Assembly (NCBI GenBank): GCA_012800805.1 | Contig: JAAZIO010000146.1 | Location: 1-7,705, forward strand | Length of the DNA stretch: 7,705 bases | Source: Clostridiales bacterium | GTDB lineage: Bacteria > Bacillota > Clostridia > Christensenellales > CAG-917 | Direction of reading: 5' to 3' | Part shown: positions 6,760 through 7,705 of the stretch, piece after piece | Position numbering within the stretch: position 1 is the stretch's first letter | Layout: each line of letters opens with the position of its first letter | Translations under genes and position numbers: made by a program | Notes under the pieces: model-generated | Database searches by the model: none | Seen by the model: only the letters and a program-made list of their open reading frames with translations | Told to the model about the DNA's origin: nothing

Positions 6760-7191
6760 CTATTTAAACCGCTCTAAGATTTTTTTTATAAACTTTTATA
6801 GCTTTATTGACCTAGGTTTTAATTGCATTATAAATAAAAAGCGGTTTTAAAATTTTAAAAGACAAAAAAGCACTAAAAAGCTAATTTATTGTTTTTTTTG
6901 AAAATTTACATTTAATGTTTCGCTTATTTTTGGGAATTTGTTTGATTTTTTATTTCTTTACTTTCAAGTGAAAAATGATAATCTTTTGCTTTATAAGATT
7001 GAAATAGTTTGATATGGAAGAAAAGTTTTTAAATTTAGTTTTTAAATACTCTAGATTTAAGAAGAACAATTTTTAATATACTGAACCATTTTTTTAAGGA
7101 AAATAGTAAGACGGTTTTATATTATAATAAAACGCTTAAAACAAAACGCCAAACAAAAGAGCGGCAAAACTAATTACGCTTTTTTTTAAAC

Positions 7192-7217
7192 AAAAAGACG
7201 CATCTAAGATGCGTCTT
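7192..7217 (-). terminator. intrinsic terminator of tRNA-Leu
   Basis: AAGACGCATC (7195-7204) and GATGCGTCTT (7208-7217) form a 10-bp stem with a 3-nt loop. On the minus strand it runs into TTTTTG and then another T run (7180-7190). The first stem base coincides with the last A of the tRNA's encoded CCA, so no spacer separates the tRNA from its terminator. Confidence 0.85.
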
Positions 7218-7303
7218 GGTGCGAGGGACGGGACTTGAACCCACATGATATTGCTATCACTAGAACCTGAATCTAGCGCGTCTGCCAATTTCGCCACCCT
7301 CGC
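7217..7303 (-). tRNA. tRNA-Leu (anticodon CAG), CCA encoded
   Basis: Read on the minus strand, the acceptor stem GCGAGGG pairs with CCCTCGC, followed by discriminator A and an encoded CCA. The D arm contains GGCGAAATTGGCAGACGC, typical of bacterial tRNA-Leu. The anticodon arm is CTAGA-TTCAGGT-TCTAG, placing CAG at 34-36 and so reading CUG codons. A long class II variable arm (TGAT/ATCA stem) and the TTCAAGT T-loop follow; the T stem has two G-U type pairs beside GGG/CCC. The gene has its own promoter and terminator and so appears to be transcribed alone. Confidence 0.97.
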
Positions 7304-7316
7304 GTGGGGCATTAAA

Positions 7317-7345
7317 ATAGTATAACAAAAGGCGCGGATTGTCAA
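7317..7345 (-). promoter_or_regulatory. promoter of tRNA-Leu
   Basis: On the minus strand a consensus -35 TTGACA (7340-7345) precedes a TATACTAT region. TACTAT (7317-7322) gives a 17-bp spacer, while TATACT (7319-7324) matches the -10 consensus better at a 15-bp spacer. Transcription would begin just before the mature 5' end at 7303, leaving a very short 5' leader for RNase P to remove. Confidence 0.75.
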
Positions 7346-7385
7346 TTATATGTGCCGATTTTGTTATGGCGGAGATTATTCGTGC

Positions 7386-7414
7386 TTGACTTTTTTTAGG
7401 CTTTGCTGCATAAT
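7386..7414 (+). promoter_or_regulatory. promoter of the DUF898-like gene
   Basis: TTGACT (7386-7391), 17 bp and CATAAT (7409-7414) each match consensus at five of six positions. A perfect TATAAT at 7414-7419 overlaps but lies 22 bp from the -35. The start site near 7421 leaves a leader of about 37 nt. It diverges from the tRNA promoter about 40 bp away. Confidence 0.65.
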
Positions 7415-7457
7415 ATAATTAAACAATAGAGAAAAATTTTTACACTTTGGAGTGAAT

Positions 7458-7705
7458 ATGGAAAAATCGGCTTCAAAATTCAACGGCAGCGCTTGGGGGC
7501 TGCTTGGAATGAGCTTGCTTGCGGAGTTAATAAGCATCCTGACTTTTGGCATAGCTACGCCTTGGGCAGTGTGCATGATGTATAACTGGTATATTAAATA
7601 TACCGTAATTGACGGCAAGCAGCTTTATTTTACAGGTAAAGGCGGGGAGCTGTTTGGCAGTTACATTATTTGGTTTTTGCTCTCTGTTATAACGCTTGGA
7701 ATATA
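7458..7705 (+). CDS. DUF898-like membrane protein, N-terminal part
   Basis: The first 82 codons are present and the gene runs off the right edge. A good Shine-Dalgarno sequence, GGAGTGA (7449-7455), lies two bases before the ATG. The sequence begins with a short polar stretch and then has a hydrophobic segment (GLLGMSLLAELISILTFGIA, about 14-33), a PWAVCMMYNWYIKYT segment (35-49), a hydrophilic turn IDGKQLYFTGKGGELFG and a second hydrophobic helix (about 69-82). This alternation of 'ITLGIATPWA', 'Y.W....T.I.G..L.F.G' and 'LFG.YI.WFLL..ITLGI' is characteristic of DUF898/YjgN-like membrane proteins, whose function is unknown. It is a single-gene start with its own promoter, unrelated to the neighbouring tRNA. 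The family call rests on pattern recognition. Confidence 0.7.
   Translation, partial: MEKSASKFNGSAWGLLGMSLLAELISILTFGIATPWAVCMMYNWYIKYTVIDGKQLYFTGKGGELFGSYIIWFLLSVITLGI

Larger units (their letters stand above)
6304..7216. other. AT-rich spacer without a convincing gene
   Basis: About 0.9 kb separates clpB from the tRNA. No reading frame with a ribosome binding site was found on either strand. The DNA is markedly richer in A+T than the coding regions, except for a more balanced island at about 6645-6760 that ends in a strong terminator. Minor items are AAGACTTAA at both 6609-6617 and 6721-6729, GTTTTTAAAT at 7025-7034 and 7038-7047, and a promoter-like TTGACC-16 bp-TATAAA at 6807-6834 with no gene after it. 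It could be gene-decay debris or host an unrecognised small RNA. Confidence 0.6.

Noticed and set aside
6807..6834. Promoter-like TTGACC-16 bp-TATAAA in the AT-rich spacer
   Set aside because: No reading frame or structured element follows it, and such matches are expected by chance at this base composition. Noted only within the spacer entry.
7136..7345. 69-codon minus-strand frame containing RVAKLADALDSGSSDSN
   Set aside because: This is the familiar false translation of a tRNA-Leu gene; the strand and position coincide with the tRNA at 7217-7303.

Overview
The window looks like chromosomal DNA of a low-GC Gram-positive bacterium, most likely an uncultured member of the Clostridia. The support is moderate-GC coding sequence set in very AT-rich spacers, GGAGG-type ribosome binding sites, sigma-A-type promoters, U-rich intrinsic terminators and the gene families present. 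The lineage is an inference. No insertion sequence, CRISPR array, phage gene or rRNA was seen.

Layout. (1) 1-520: aroQ (type II 3-dehydroquinate dehydratase, shikimate pathway), ending in a hairpin that can serve both strands. (2) 554-2829, minus strand: a two-gene operon of a GPH-family sugar:cation symporter followed 11 bp later by a TM1586-type nitroreductase-like protein, driven by a very good promoter at 2858-2886. (3) 2830-3058: divergent promoter region. (4) 3059-6303, plus strand: a ribbon-helix-helix (RHH) protein with an unrecognised C-terminal domain, overlapping clpB by one base, followed by a probable terminator. (5) 6304-7216: about 0.9 kb of AT-rich DNA with no convincing gene, but with a strong orphan terminator at 6728-6759 directly behind a 28-codon micro-ORF. 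(6) 7217-7303, minus strand: tRNA-Leu(CAG) with its own promoter and terminator. (7) 7458 to the right edge: the start of a membrane protein resembling the DUF898 family, with its own promoter.

The part most worth attention is the RHH-clpB unit. ClpB disaggregase genes of Firmicutes are commonly controlled by CtsR or HrcA/CIRCE; neither type of site was seen here. Instead clpB is translationally coupled (TAATG) to a DNA-binding-type protein. That gene has a near-ideal Shine-Dalgarno sequence at 3051-3055, but the codon at the ideal distance is AAG. The only canonical-type start, TTG at 3083, would remove the DNA-contacting beta-strand of the RHH fold, so either a non-canonical AUU start is used or the start codon is mutated or mis-sequenced. 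Within clpB, a perfect 9-nt Shine-Dalgarno sequence precedes an in-frame GTG (codon 147) at the N-domain/AAA1 junction, where a second start is known in E. coli ClpB. The full-length start has no visible Shine-Dalgarno sequence. Together these suggest an autoregulated chaperone operon with start-codon-level control and two ClpB isoforms, which is inference from sequence.
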